A DNA stretch of 64,000 nucleotides from NCBI GenBank assembly GCA_964395095.1, contig CAYMZZ010000002.1, positions 1 to 64,000 of the forward strand. Direction: 5' to 3'. Shown in pieces: positions 7,608-17,097 of the stretch. Both the position numbers and the translations under genes were made by a program. The DNA is from CAYMZZ01 sp964395095 (GTDB taxonomy: Bacteria > Bacteroidota > Bacteroidia > Chitinophagales > Chitinophagaceae). Every line of letters starts with the position of its first letter. Within the stretch, counting starts at the first letter, position 1. The notes beneath the pieces are model-generated. The model worked only from the letters and a program-made list of their open reading frames with translations, was not told where the DNA came from and ran no database searches.

Positions 7608-8834
7608 CTACTTCCTTCCCACTACCCACCGATTCACCGTATTATCAGGCCCCTCCAGCACGATCTTGCTGAATTCGGGCGATATCTCCGATACCGGTAT
7701 TCGCAGCTCACCGCGACGAACCTTCACCTTGCCCAGCAGGCGATAGTCATCCACGCCGCCTTCCTTAAATCGATTCGTGGTGCTTACATAGATCCGCAGT
7801 GTTCCTTTTTTTCTGCGCGGTGTCCAGCTAATCAAAAGCTCTTCGCCCACAATGCGTGCCTGCGGGTCGCTAAGGGAAATCCTTCCTGTCAACGATACTC
7901 CATCCACTTCCCTCTCCACGGCCTTCGGAATCCGGATATCCAAAAAGCGCGCGATGCTGGGCATGATATCGGCCTGCGAGGCCCCGCCTTCCCGAAAATG
8001 CGCATTCAGGTTTTTCGCATTGGTGACGATCCAGCCCAGCTTTTCGCGGTCCGACTGGCCGCCGTGATTACGCCCCGTCGCGGAATCACGACCATGATCG
8101 GTGGTGATATAAATCTGCCATTCCTCACCGGTACGCTGGCGCCTGTCTGTAATCGCACGCCAGATACGTCCCATTTGATCATCCATGTACTCGATGGCAT
8201 CATAATACTGCTGGCTGTCGCCATAGCGGTGACCCATATCGTCGGTATATTCCAGATACACCCACGACAGATCCGGGCCATCACTCCGGATAAAGGCAGC
8301 AGCATGATCCACCACCGCATCGTCAATCTTTTTCATATGCGCCGCATCACGCTCATGCGGATATCGAACCGTATCCAGCTCAAGCCCGTCGAAGTGATGA
8401 TCTACCTGAATATTCCGCGTAGCCGGCAAACCATCGCCTACCAGCTTGGTGCGGTTGTCGAGCCAGGAGGAGAATACGGCGATCTTCCTGTTGGGGTACT
8501 GATCCTTGAACAGTCGGAAAATAGTGGGGTAATTATAGTTGGGCGCGGCTATATCATTATCCCAAACATTATGCTTATTAACCCAGGTGCCGGTGAGTAC
8601 CGTATTATAGCCGACAGCGCTGATGGTGGGTGTTTGCGAATAACCTCCACGCTCACCCCCGGCCAGGGCATGGGCATATCCTCCCTCTGCGGCAATGGCA
8701 TCCAGATTGGGTGTGGGCAATTTTTCTATTAAGTCGGCCGAAATGCCGTCTACAATAACAAATATGGCTTTTTTCTGCTGTGCGGTTAGCTGCATACACA
8801 ACAGCAGCATCATCAAACTGGTTAGGATTTTCAT
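7608..8834 (-). CDS. exported type I phosphodiesterase / alkaline phosphatase superfamily protein
   Basis: 408 residues with an N-terminal signal peptide (to about TAQQ, residue 20). The alkaline-phosphatase-fold metal motif VIVDGIS places Asp29 as first ligand; the nucleophile region is SQTPTISAVGYNTVLTG; later motifs YTDDMGHRYG and TTDHGRD...NHGG carry the remaining metal ligands. The C-terminal ~80 residues form a beta-rich extension. Members hydrolyse phosphodiesters or phosphonates; substrate cannot be told. It diverges from the fucosidase gene (138-bp spacer) at the edge of the glycan locus, so it may remove phospho-substituents from a glycan in the periplasm. Confidence 0.8.
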   Translation of the reverse strand: MKILTSLMMLLLCMQLTAQQKKAIFVIVDGISADLIEKLPTPNLDAIAAEGGYAHALAGGERGGYSQTPTISAVGYNTVLTGTWVNKHNVWDNDIAAPNYNYPTIFRLFKDQYPNRKIAVFSSWLDNRTKLVGDGLPATRNIQVDHHFDGLELDTVRYPHERDAAHMKKIDDAVVDHAAAFIRSDGPDLSWVYLEYTDDMGHRYGDSQQYYDAIEYMDDQMGRIWRAITDRRQRTGEEWQIYITTDHGRDSATGRNHGGQSDREKLGWIVTNAKNLNAHFREGGASQADIMPSIARFLDIRIPKAVEREVDGVSLTGRISLSDPQARIVGEELLISWTPRRKKGTLRIYVSTTNRFKEGGVDDYRLLGKVKVRRGELRIPVSEISPEFSKIVLEGPDNTVNRWVVGRK

Positions 8835-8971
8835 TCAGCGCTTATTTCTGTTTTGTGATAAGTAAGAGTGTTTCCTTTTCTACTGACAATGCCGATCAAA
8901 GTTTTTACCTGCTTTTTTCATTTTTTCTTCGAATCCTCTCGATCCTTTATCTTTCAGCCAACACGAAAGGT

Positions 8972-10366
8972 ATGAAACACAAAAATGCTGCTGGTTATGG
9001 GAAACCTGGCATGGCCTGGCTTATGCTGCTGCTTTCCTTTTCTTTTTCGCTGAAAGCGCAGCAAAAGGAGGGTATCCCCGATTGGGCACAACTCGATGCA
9101 CGCCCCATCCCCACCTGGTTTCAGGATGCCAAGTTCGGCATATTCATCCATTGGGGTCTCTATAGCGTGCCTGCCTGGGCCACCAATTCCAATGCCGATG
9201 GTTTTGGTTCCCATTATGCGGAATGGTATTGGGAAAGGTTGAACAATAAGAAACTGAAGATTCATCAGGAGTTCGTCGACTTTCATCAACGAACCTATGG
9301 CCCCAATTTTAACTACCAGGACTTTGCTTCCCGCTTTACCTGCGAATTATTTGATCCCAGCAAATGGGCAGACATATTCGAGAAAGCAGGGGCCAAATAT
9401 GTGGTGCTAACCAGCAAGCATCACGATGGCTACACGCTATGGCCCAGCGCGCAGAGCTGGAACTGGAATGCGGTGGACAATGGCCCGGGGCGCGACCTGG
9501 CCGGCGATCTCCTGCAGGCCGTGCGCAACAAAGGATTGAAGATGGGATTTTATTATTCCCTCTATGAATGGTATAATCCGCTTTATAAATCGGATGTGCG
9601 CAAATACGTGGACCAGCACATGCTGCCTCAGCTCAAAGACCTGGTGATGCGCTATCGGCCCGATATCATCTGGCCTGATGGGGAATGGGAACATTCCGAT
9701 ACGGTCTGGCGCAGCCGCGAATTTCTGCAATGGCTTTTCACCGAATCGCCCATAAAAGATTCCGTAGCTACCAACGATCGCTGGGGCGCGGGTCGCGATC
9801 ATGGTGGCTATAATACCAGCGAATACGGCAGCGGAAAATCAGGTCCCCTGAAACCCTGGGAAGAATGCCGGGGAATCGGCGAATCATTTGGCTATAACCG
9901 AAACGAAAACCTGGAACAATACGCCAGCAGCCGGGCACTGATCCATCAACTGATCGATATCGTATCGCGGGGCGGCAACCTGCTGCTGAATATAGGACCG
10001 GCTGCTGATGGAACTATTCCAGTTATCATGCAACAGCGTCTCCAGGATATTGGCGAATGGCTGAAAATAAATGGCGAAGCCATTTACGGAACAAGGGCCT
10101 GGGAAAAGTCGGAAAGCCAAAAAAAGCCTGGCCAGTATTTTACCAGGAAGGGGAATGACCTCTTCCTGATTGCTACCCAATGGCAAAATGAATGGGTGAT
10201 CAACGGAATCACTAAACCCAACAGCGTACGAATGCCTGGCTATGAGGGGAAAATAAATTACAGTTTTAAAAATGGCACACTGCGCATTCAGGCACCCGCA
10301 TTGAACCCCGGCAATAATCCGAGCGAACATGCGTGGGTATTTCAGATCAGCGATGCCCTGCGTTGA
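8972..10366 (+). CDS. alpha-L-fucosidase, GH29
   Basis: 464 residues from the ATG before MKHKNAAGYG; the open frame extends 5' to 8780 but overlaps the divergent gene, and the signal peptide (WLMLLLSFSFSLKAQ) begins only after 8972. GH29 motifs are FGIFIHWGLYSVPAW (~55), YVVLTSKHHDGYTLWPS (~143), GFYYSLYEW (~192) and RPDIIWPDGEW, in which Asp236 is the expected nucleophile. Product removes terminal alpha-L-fucose from glycans in the periplasm or outside. Starts the co-directional run of glycan genes; a 122-bp gap precedes the PSD1 gene. Family assignment is firm, linkage preference is not known. Confidence 0.9.
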   Translation: MKHKNAAGYGKPGMAWLMLLLSFSFSLKAQQKEGIPDWAQLDARPIPTWFQDAKFGIFIHWGLYSVPAWATNSNADGFGSHYAEWYWERLNNKKLKIHQEFVDFHQRTYGPNFNYQDFASRFTCELFDPSKWADIFEKAGAKYVVLTSKHHDGYTLWPSAQSWNWNAVDNGPGRDLAGDLLQAVRNKGLKMGFYYSLYEWYNPLYKSDVRKYVDQHMLPQLKDLVMRYRPDIIWPDGEWEHSDTVWRSREFLQWLFTESPIKDSVATNDRWGAGRDHGGYNTSEYGSGKSGPLKPWEECRGIGESFGYNRNENLEQYASSRALIHQLIDIVSRGGNLLLNIGPAADGTIPVIMQQRLQDIGEWLKINGEAIYGTRAWEKSESQKKPGQYFTRKGNDLFLIATQWQNEWVINGITKPNSVRMPGYEGKINYSFKNGTLRIQAPALNPGNNPSEHAWVFQISDALR

Positions 10367-10488
10367 ATTTTAATTTCTGGAAAGGAAATAAAGCAATCGT
10401 TTGTGTAGCCCCTTCGCTGCTTTGAACGGATTGAAATTCGTAACTTTAAGCAATTCAGTGGGCACAAAGGCTCCTTGCAACGATTGCC

Positions 10489-13239
10489 ATGTTTCAGAGA
10501 CTCTACCGCAACAAGTTTGTCCTTGTCATCTCCCTGCTAGTAGTAGCCTGGCTAATTTACTGGTGGGTAATCCCCGGCAAAAAGATCGACTTCAGCGCCG
10601 ATGTAAAACCCATTCTCAATAGCAAATGCATTTCCTGCCATGGGGGTGTAAAAGCCAAAGCGGGTTTTAGTTTATTGTTTGAAGAAGAAGCCCTGGCACC
10701 CACGGAATCGGGCAAGCCGGCCATTATACCCGGCGATCCCAATGGCAGTGAAATGATCCGCCGTCTTACGCTCAATGATCCCGAAGAGCGAATGCCCTAT
10801 AAACACGAACCGCTCAGCAAGGAAGAAATTCGCATCCTGAAACAATGGATCCGGCAGGGCGCCAAATGGGGCGACCATTGGGCATATCTGCCGGTTAAAA
10901 AAGTGAAAGTGCCCACCCTTAGTAGCGATTGGGCCCGCAACGATATAGATGCCTTTATTTTGGAGAAACTGGAAGAACAGGAACTAAAACCTTCTGCAAG
11001 GGCCGAAAAGCCAGTGTTGTTGCGCAGAGTATCACTCGATTTAATGGGTCTTTATCCGTCTGATACACTCGCCAAATCCTTTCTGCTGGATAATAGCGAA
11101 TCGGCTTATGAAACCCTGATCGATAGCCTGCTGGCTTCCCCCCGTTTTGGGGAACGCTGGGCTTCGGTATGGCTCGATGTTTCGCGCTATGCCGATACCA
11201 AAGGGTATGAGTCGGATGGTGGCCGGCAGATCTGGAAATACCGCGACTGGGTGATCGACGCTTTTAATAAGGATATGCCTTACGATCAGTTCATCACCGA
11301 GCAAATTGCCGGCGACCTGTTGTCGGATTCGCCAACGGATGCGCAATACATCGCCACCGCCTTTAGCCGCAACAGCATGACCAATGATGAAGGGGGCACC
11401 GATAACGAAGAGTTTCGCAATGCCGCGGTGATGGATCGGGTAAACACAACCTGGGAAGGCCTCATGAGCACCACTTTTGCCTGCGTACAATGTCATAGCC
11501 ATCCTTATGATCCCTTCCGGCATGAAGAGTATTACCAGTTCTTCGCCTATTTCAACAATACCCGCGACGAAGACGTGGCAGGTGAATATCCTTTATTGCG
11601 TGAGTTTTCCGATTCTTTAAAAATAGAATTAGACAAAGTAGTGAGTTGGGTAAAGACCCATGCAGATGCGCGTCAGGCAAAAGCTACCGAACTTTTTCTG
11701 CGCACTTATCAGCCCGCCATCAATACTTATTCCGCCGACAGCCTGAATGCGGGAGCCGCTATTGGCAATGGCAATTCCAGCCTCTTCTTCCGCAATAATG
11801 CAAGAGCCCGGCTGAAATCGGTGAACCTGGATGGAGCGGGCCAGATGATCTGGAATTTTTACAGCAATCAGAAAGGGGGTGTATTACAGGTTCGGCTCGA
11901 TGCGCCGGATGGTCCGCTGCTGGCCACCTATCCCATTTCGCAAAAAGACCAGTGGCGGATGGAAACGCTCAGCTTCCCTCCACAGAATGGCGTTCACGAC
12001 ATCTACCTGCTGTATACCAACCCAACCATTCCCGCCAGTCGTGCCGAGGAATTCCTTGTTTTCTTTGACTGGGTGAGTTTTCAACCGAATCTTCCGGGCG
12101 AGGGAACGACCGGCTACGCCGATATGCGGGAGAAATTTTATACGCTCATGCGTGCCAACCTTCCTGCCACACCTGTGATGGTGGAAAATCCCCAATGGAT
12201 GTGGCGCAAAACGCATGTGTTTGATCGCGGCAACTGGCGCACGCTGGGCCAGGAGGTAAAACCTGCTGTTCCCGCATCACTGGCTTATGCCATGCCCGAA
12301 GGTGCGCCGGCTAACCGGGTAGGCCTGGCGCAATGGCTCACGAACAAAAAAAATCCATTGGTATCGCGTACCATCGTAAACCGGATCTGGGAACAATTTT
12401 TCGGAAGCGGTATCGTAGAAACGCTCGAAGATATGGGCACACAGGGAATCTCACCCACGCACCAGGAACTGCTCGATCATTTGTCGTGGAAACTGATGCA
12501 TGAATATAACTGGAGCCTGAAAAAACTGATGAAAGAAATACTGATGAGCGCCACCTATCAGCAGGATTCAAGGCTGACGGAAGAATTGAAGGAGAAAGAC
12601 CTGTTTAATAAGTTCTATGCCCGTGGTCCCCGTATTCGGTTGAGTGCGGAGCAATTGCGGGATCAGCATCTGTTCATTTCTTCGGCCCTTAGTACAAAAA
12701 TGTATGGGCCGGGTGTAATGCCCTGGCAACCCGAAGGCATCTGGCTATCGCCTTATAATGGGGAGAAATGGATCAGCAGCAAGGGCGAGGATCAGTATCG
12801 CCGCGCGGTGTATACCTACTGGAAGCGCACATCGCCCTATCCCTCCATGATCAGTTTCGATGGGGCGCAACGCGTGGTATGTAATGCCCGCCGTATTCGC
12901 ACCAATACACCCTTGCAGGCGCTGGTAACGCTCAATGATTCGGTGTATGTAAACATGGCCCGGCATTTTGCCGCCTGGATGTGGGAACAGTCGCCCGCGA
13001 ATATCGATGCGCAGATCAGTAAAGGCTATGAGCGAATGTTGTATAAACCCATTTCAGAGGAAAAGAAAAAAATACTGAAGGATCTTTATGCGCAGGCCCT
13101 GGCCATCTATCGAAAAGACGAGGAAAGCCGGCGCGAAATGGCGGGGGAAGAAATAAAATCCGACAAACCAGAGGCCGCGGCCCTGGTGGTAGTCGCAAAC
13201 GCCATGCTGAACCTCGACGAGGTAGTGACAAAATCATAA
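10489..13239 (+). CDS. PSCyt1-PSCyt2(DUF1549)-PSD1(DUF1553) membrane-anchored cytochrome-like protein
   Basis: 916 residues: one N-terminal membrane helix (~11-28), a planctomycete-type cytochrome c domain with CISCH at 47-51 and the usual ERMPYKHEPLSKEEI ending, a DUF1549 domain (~120-380) with a second CxxCH (CVQCH, 332-336), a galactose-binding-like insert (~430-530) and the C-terminal PSD1/DUF1553 domain (~600-900, NPLVSRTIVNRIWEQFFG). Such proteins occur with DUF1501 and glycan enzymes; their biochemistry is largely unknown. Haem binding at Cys47/Cys50 is predicted, with His51 as one ligand. First gene of a run that continues with the Gfo/Idh, DUF1080 and DUF1501 genes. Possible role: periplasmic electron acceptor or carbohydrate-binding scaffold. 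Confidence 0.85.
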   Translation: MFQRLYRNKFVLVISLLVVAWLIYWWVIPGKKIDFSADVKPILNSKCISCHGGVKAKAGFSLLFEEEALAPTESGKPAIIPGDPNGSEMIRRLTLNDPEERMPYKHEPLSKEEIRILKQWIRQGAKWGDHWAYLPVKKVKVPTLSSDWARNDIDAFILEKLEEQELKPSARAEKPVLLRRVSLDLMGLYPSDTLAKSFLLDNSESAYETLIDSLLASPRFGERWASVWLDVSRYADTKGYESDGGRQIWKYRDWVIDAFNKDMPYDQFITEQIAGDLLSDSPTDAQYIATAFSRNSMTNDEGGTDNEEFRNAAVMDRVNTTWEGLMSTTFACVQCHSHPYDPFRHEEYYQFFAYFNNTRDEDVAGEYPLLREFSDSLKIELDKVVSWVKTHADARQAKATELFLRTYQPAINTYSADSLNAGAAIGNGNSSLFFRNNARARLKSVNLDGAGQMIWNFYSNQKGGVLQVRLDAPDGPLLATYPISQKDQWRMETLSFPPQNGVHDIYLLYTNPTIPASRAEEFLVFFDWVSFQPNLPGEGTTGYADMREKFYTLMRANLPATPVMVENPQWMWRKTHVFDRGNWRTLGQEVKPAVPASLAYAMPEGAPANRVGLAQWLTNKKNPLVSRTIVNRIWEQFFGSGIVETLEDMGTQGISPTHQELLDHLSWKLMHEYNWSLKKLMKEILMSATYQQDSRLTEELKEKDLFNKFYARGPRIRLSAEQLRDQHLFISSALSTKMYGPGVMPWQPEGIWLSPYNGEKWISSKGEDQYRRAVYTYWKRTSPYPSMISFDGAQRVVCNARRIRTNTPLQALVTLNDSVYVNMARHFAAWMWEQSPANIDAQISKGYERMLYKPISEEKKKILKDLYAQALAIYRKDEESRREMAGEEIKSDKPEAAALVVVANAMLNLDEVVTKS

Positions 13240-13305
13240 TGTTGTTAAAAGCATATAGTAAAATAAATTTCATCTAACCAATTATCATCAAAAATTCGCT
13301 TTCTG

Positions 13306-14679
13306 ATGTCAAAATCAACCAACAGAAGAAGTTTTATCCGCAAGCTGGCCACGGGAGTGGCGGGTGCCGCCGTAGCGCCCGTAGTAGCAGGCGCCAGTTC
13401 GCAACCAGAACACCGTATTGAATCGCTGAATCGTTTCGTAAAAACCGGCGCAGCCGATACCATCCGTCTCGGCCTCATAGGCGCAGGAGGTATGGGGCTG
13501 GCCGATGCCAATACCGCCATCACCGTTCCCGGTGTGAAGCTGGTAGCCGCCTGCGACCTTTACGATGGCCGCCTGGCCGATGCCAAAAAAATATATGGCA
13601 ACGATATTTTCACCACCCGCGATTATCGGGAAATTATTCAGCGTAAAGATATTGATGCCGTTATCGTAGCCACACCCGATCACTGGCATAAGGATATTTC
13701 TATCGACGCGATGAACCAGGGCAAAGCCGTGTATTGCGAAAAGCCCATGGTACACGATGTTACCGAAGGCGCCGCGGTAGTGGAAGCGCAAAACCGTAAC
13801 AAAGTTGTATTCCAGGTAGGCAGCCAGGGATTGAGTTCCTTAGGCAATGAAAAAGCCAAAGAACTGCTGGCACAGGGTGCCATTGGTCAGTTGAATTATG
13901 CCGAAGGTTTTTGGGCCCGCAATTCACCCGAAGGGGCCTGGCAGTATAAGATACCCGCCGATGCAAGTGAGAAGTCGGTGGACTGGAAACGTTTCTTGCA
14001 TCAGTATCCGCAAATCGCTTTTGATGCCAAACGATTTTTCCGCTGGCGCTGCTATCGCGATTACGGAACGGGTGTATCTGGCGACTTGTTCGTACACCTC
14101 TTCTCCAGTCTTCATTTTATCACCAACAGCAAGGGCCCGCAAAAGATTATGGCCATGGGCGGCTTGCGTTATTGGAAAGATGGCAGGGAAGTACCCGATA
14201 TCCTGATGGGGATGTTCGACTATGCCGAAACGCCCGAGCATCCGGCCTTCAATCTTTCGCTTCGGGTAAATTTTGTGGATGGTACGGCCGACAGCACCTA
14301 CCTGCGACTGGTAGGAAGCGAAGGAAGTATGAATGTGGAATGGGATCGCGTAACCCTGTATCGCAATAAATCCTATGCGGCTACCGATGATCCGCTGGCG
14401 GCCACCAAGTTGAATAAGGATAATCCCTCGGGTTACGAGCGCAAAAAAATATTGCCACCCGATACCGTGGTGTACAATGCCGAGAAAGGTTATAAAGGCG
14501 CGCATTATGATCATTTCCATAATTTCTTTACCGCTATTCGTGAGAAGAAATTATCAGTGGAAGACGCGCTCTTCGGCTATCGCGCCGCCGCACCAGCACT
14601 GCTTTGCAACGACAGCTATTTTCAGAATAAGGCAGTGGTATGGGATCCGGTAAATCTGAAAGTGGTAAAAACATCTTAA
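13306..14679 (+). CDS. Tat-exported Gfo/Idh/MocA family oxidoreductase
   Basis: 457 residues. The N-terminus NRRSFIRKLATGVAGAA is a twin-arginine signal, so the enzyme should be exported folded with its NAD(P) cofactor bound. Rossmann motif GLIGAGGMG (57-64), the family EKP motif at 145-147 (YCEKPMVHD) and a C-terminal alpha/beta substrate domain are all present. Exported members include GH109-like enzymes and sugar 3-dehydrogenases. It lies 66 bp after the PSD1 gene and 34 bp before the DUF1080 gene, whose relatives act on 3-keto-glycosides, so oxidation of a sugar C3 hydroxyl in the periplasm is a reasonable inference. Confidence 0.85.
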   Translation: MSKSTNRRSFIRKLATGVAGAAVAPVVAGASSQPEHRIESLNRFVKTGAADTIRLGLIGAGGMGLADANTAITVPGVKLVAACDLYDGRLADAKKIYGNDIFTTRDYREIIQRKDIDAVIVATPDHWHKDISIDAMNQGKAVYCEKPMVHDVTEGAAVVEAQNRNKVVFQVGSQGLSSLGNEKAKELLAQGAIGQLNYAEGFWARNSPEGAWQYKIPADASEKSVDWKRFLHQYPQIAFDAKRFFRWRCYRDYGTGVSGDLFVHLFSSLHFITNSKGPQKIMAMGGLRYWKDGREVPDILMGMFDYAETPEHPAFNLSLRVNFVDGTADSTYLRLVGSEGSMNVEWDRVTLYRNKSYAATDDPLAATKLNKDNPSGYERKKILPPDTVVYNAEKGYKGAHYDHFHNFFTAIREKKLSVEDALFGYRAAAPALLCNDSYFQNKAVVWDPVNLKVVKTS

Positions 14680-14713
14680 TCAACAAGCACTAATTTTTCA
14701 AGAGACAAATACA

Positions 14714-15463
14714 ATGAAGAAATCAACCGTATGGATAGCGATGGCCGGCCTGATGCTGGCCTGCAACAATAGCAATACAGAAGAGAAGACAACGGAAACA
14801 GGAACGAAAGAAGAAGTTCAAATGAATACACTTACGGAAAAAGAAAAGCAGGAAGGCTGGCAATTGTTATTCGATGGCAAGACCCTTGCAGGATGGCGTA
14901 TGTATCAGAACCGCGATGCGGATTGCTGGGGCGTGCAGGATGGCGTAATCTATTGCAAGGGTAGCGAAACCGACAAGAGCGATCTGCGCGCCGACCTGGT
15001 TACGCAAGATCAGTTTGAAAACTTTGAACTCTCGATCGAATGGAAAATCGCGCCACAGGGCAATAGCGGTATCATGTATCATGTAAGCGAAGCACAGCCC
15101 GCGGCCTACCTTACCGGACCGGAGTATCAGTTGATCGATGATGAAGGCTTTCCTGAAAAGCTGGAAGACTGGCAGAAGACTGCGGCTGACTATGCCATGT
15201 ACAACACCACATCACGTCCCGTAAAGCCCGTTGGCGAGTTTAACGAAACCCGCATTGTGGTGAATGGTACGCATCGGGAACATTGGCTGAATGGTGTAAA
15301 AGTGGTAGAGTTTGAAGCCTGGAGCGATGACTGGAATAAAAGAAAGAACGAAGGCAAGTGGAAAGACACGCCTTCCTATGGCATGGAAAAATCGGGTCAT
15401 ATCTGTCTGCAGGATCATGGCAGCGGGGTATGGTTCCGTAATATCAAGATCCGGAAACTGTAG
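14714..15463 (+). CDS. DUF1080 (3-keto-disaccharide hydrolase-like) lipoprotein
   Basis: 249 residues, lipoprotein signal ending GLMLAC (Cys17), then an acidic Thr/Glu linker and a concanavalin-like beta-sandwich typical of DUF1080: GWQLLFDGKTLAGWRMY, FENFELSIEWKIAPQGNSGI, and the C-terminal SGHICLQDHGSGVWFRNIKI. Characterised relatives cleave 3-keto-glycosides by beta-elimination. Context with a Gfo/Idh oxidoreductase supports the oxidise-then-cleave reading. The enzyme would sit on the periplasmic or outer face of a membrane. Confidence 0.85.
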   Translation: MKKSTVWIAMAGLMLACNNSNTEEKTTETGTKEEVQMNTLTEKEKQEGWQLLFDGKTLAGWRMYQNRDADCWGVQDGVIYCKGSETDKSDLRADLVTQDQFENFELSIEWKIAPQGNSGIMYHVSEAQPAAYLTGPEYQLIDDEGFPEKLEDWQKTAADYAMYNTTSRPVKPVGEFNETRIVVNGTHREHWLNGVKVVEFEAWSDDWNKRKNEGKWKDTPSYGMEKSGHICLQDHGSGVWFRNIKIRKL

Positions 15464-15490
15464 CCATAGTTCCGGATCGTATCAAAAAAA

Positions 15491-17011
15491 ATGGTGCACA
15501 TGACACAGAAGGAATTACACAATCAGCGACTGCTGAAAGAGGCCGAAGACGCGGTGCGGCGTATGCATACGCGCCGGCATTTTCTGAAAGAAAGTGCCAT
15601 GGGTCTTGGTGCCCTCGCAATGGGATCACTGCTGGCGGGATGTGGCGGCAAGAATACGGCCGCTACCGGTGCCACTGCTTTTGATCCCGTGCACCCCTTG
15701 TTGCCCAAAGCACCACCCTTTGCGGGTCGTGCCCGAAGTGTGATCTATTTGCACATGGCCGGTGCACCCTCGCAACTGGAACTCTTCGACTACAAACCGG
15801 AGCTGGCGAAGATGGACGGACAGGATTGTCCACCTTCCTTGTTAGCCGGCAAGCAGTTTGCCTTCATTACCGGTGTGCCCAAAATGCTCGGTCCCCAGGC
15901 CAAATTCGCGCAACACGGTGAAAGCCGCGCCTGGGTGAGTGAGCACCTGCCACATTTTTCTACCGTGGTAGATGAAGTTTCTTTCCTGAAAGCGGTGACC
16001 ACCGATCAGTTTAACCATGCACCCGCCCAATTGCTGATGCATACGGGCAGCCCACGCCTGGGCCGACCGAGTATGGGTAGCTGGGTTACGTATGGCTTGG
16101 GCACCGAAAACCAAAACCTCCCCGGCTTTGTGGTGCTCACCAGCGGCGGTAGTTTTCCCGATGCGGGCAAGAGCGTGTGGGGTAGCGGGTTCCTTCCCTC
16201 TGTTTATCAGGGTGTGCAATGCCGCAGCGAAGGCGATCCGGTTCTCTTTATCAATGATCCCAAAGGCATGAATCGCGACCTGCGTAAAGCATCCATTGAT
16301 GCCATCAACCGCAGCAACCAGGAAGAATACGAAGACTATAACGATCCCGAAATTCTTTCGCGTATTTCGCAGTACGAAATGGCCTATCGCATGCAGATTA
16401 CCGCACCGGAGGTCATGAACATCAACGATGAGCCGGCTTATATTCACGAGATGTATGGAACCAAACCCGGCAAGTCCTGCTTCGCCAACAATGCCCTGCT
16501 CGCGCGTAAGCTGGTGGAAAAAGGCGTTCGGTACGTGCAGTTGTTCGATTGGGGTTGGGATGCGCATGGCGATGGCGCTTACAATGCGCTCAATCTGGGT
16601 ATCATCAACAAATACCGGAGTATCGACAAGGCAATAACGGCTTTATTATTGGATCTGAAGCAAAGAGGGTTGCTGGAGGAAACATTAGTGGTATGGGGCG
16701 GCGAGTTTGGCCGCACACCCATGATGGAGAATCGCAATGGCGCACAAAACCCATACAAAGGCCGCGATCACCATACCGATGCCTTCACGATCTGGATGGC
16801 AGGTGGCGGCATCAAGCGTGGACATAGCTATGGCGAGACCGATGAAATAGGTTATAGCCCTGTTTCAGGCAAAGTGGAAGCCTTCGATATACAAGCCACC
16901 ATACTGCATCAACTGGGCTTTGATCACGAACAGTTTACCTATCCATTCCAGGGAAGGCCCTTCCGCCTTACCGATGTGGGTGGAAAACTGATCCACGATG
17001 TACTGGCCTAA
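15491..17011 (+). CDS. DUF1501 family protein
   Basis: 506 residues with a signal region RRHFLKESAMGLGALAMGSLLAGC that combines a twin-arginine-like start with a lipobox Cys (~51). The rest is a DUF1501 domain, an alkaline-phosphatase/sulfatase-like fold: SVIYLHMAGAPSQLELFDYK, DQFNHAPAQLLMHTGS, LVVWGGEFGRTPMMEN and GRDHHTDAFTIWMAGG. DUF1501 genes are regularly paired with PSD1 genes in planctomycetes and Bacteroidota, as here. No activity is established for the family. ATG at 15500 is an alternative start. Ends the operon before a hairpin at 17054. Confidence 0.85.
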   Translation: MVHMTQKELHNQRLLKEAEDAVRRMHTRRHFLKESAMGLGALAMGSLLAGCGGKNTAATGATAFDPVHPLLPKAPPFAGRARSVIYLHMAGAPSQLELFDYKPELAKMDGQDCPPSLLAGKQFAFITGVPKMLGPQAKFAQHGESRAWVSEHLPHFSTVVDEVSFLKAVTTDQFNHAPAQLLMHTGSPRLGRPSMGSWVTYGLGTENQNLPGFVVLTSGGSFPDAGKSVWGSGFLPSVYQGVQCRSEGDPVLFINDPKGMNRDLRKASIDAINRSNQEEYEDYNDPEILSRISQYEMAYRMQITAPEVMNINDEPAYIHEMYGTKPGKSCFANNALLARKLVEKGVRYVQLFDWGWDAHGDGAYNALNLGIINKYRSIDKAITALLLDLKQRGLLEETLVVWGGEFGRTPMMENRNGAQNPYKGRDHHTDAFTIWMAGGGIKRGHSYGETDEIGYSPVSGKVEAFDIQATILHQLGFDHEQFTYPFQGRPFRLTDVGGKLIHDVLA

Positions 17012-17053
17012 ATAGTTTGAATGAACAGGAACCCACATTCTAATTTATCAACT

Positions 17054-17079
17054 ATAGCTGCGGCATTTGTCGCAGCTAT
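17054..17079 (+). terminator. hairpin between DUF1501 and DUF2231 genes
   Basis: Perfect 9-bp stem ATAGCTGCG / CGCAGCTAT, loop GCATTTGT, followed by TCTTC. The U-tract is weak, so termination may be partial. It ends only 19 bp before the next ATG and could alternatively act in the leader of that gene. Confidence 0.55.
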
Positions 17080-17097
17080 TCTTCATCTGCTACCCAC

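Noticed and set aside
8780..8971. N-terminal extension of the first GH29 fucosidase
   Set aside because: It would overlap the divergent phosphodiesterase gene and place 64 residues before a normal signal peptide; the ATG at 8972 is a better start.
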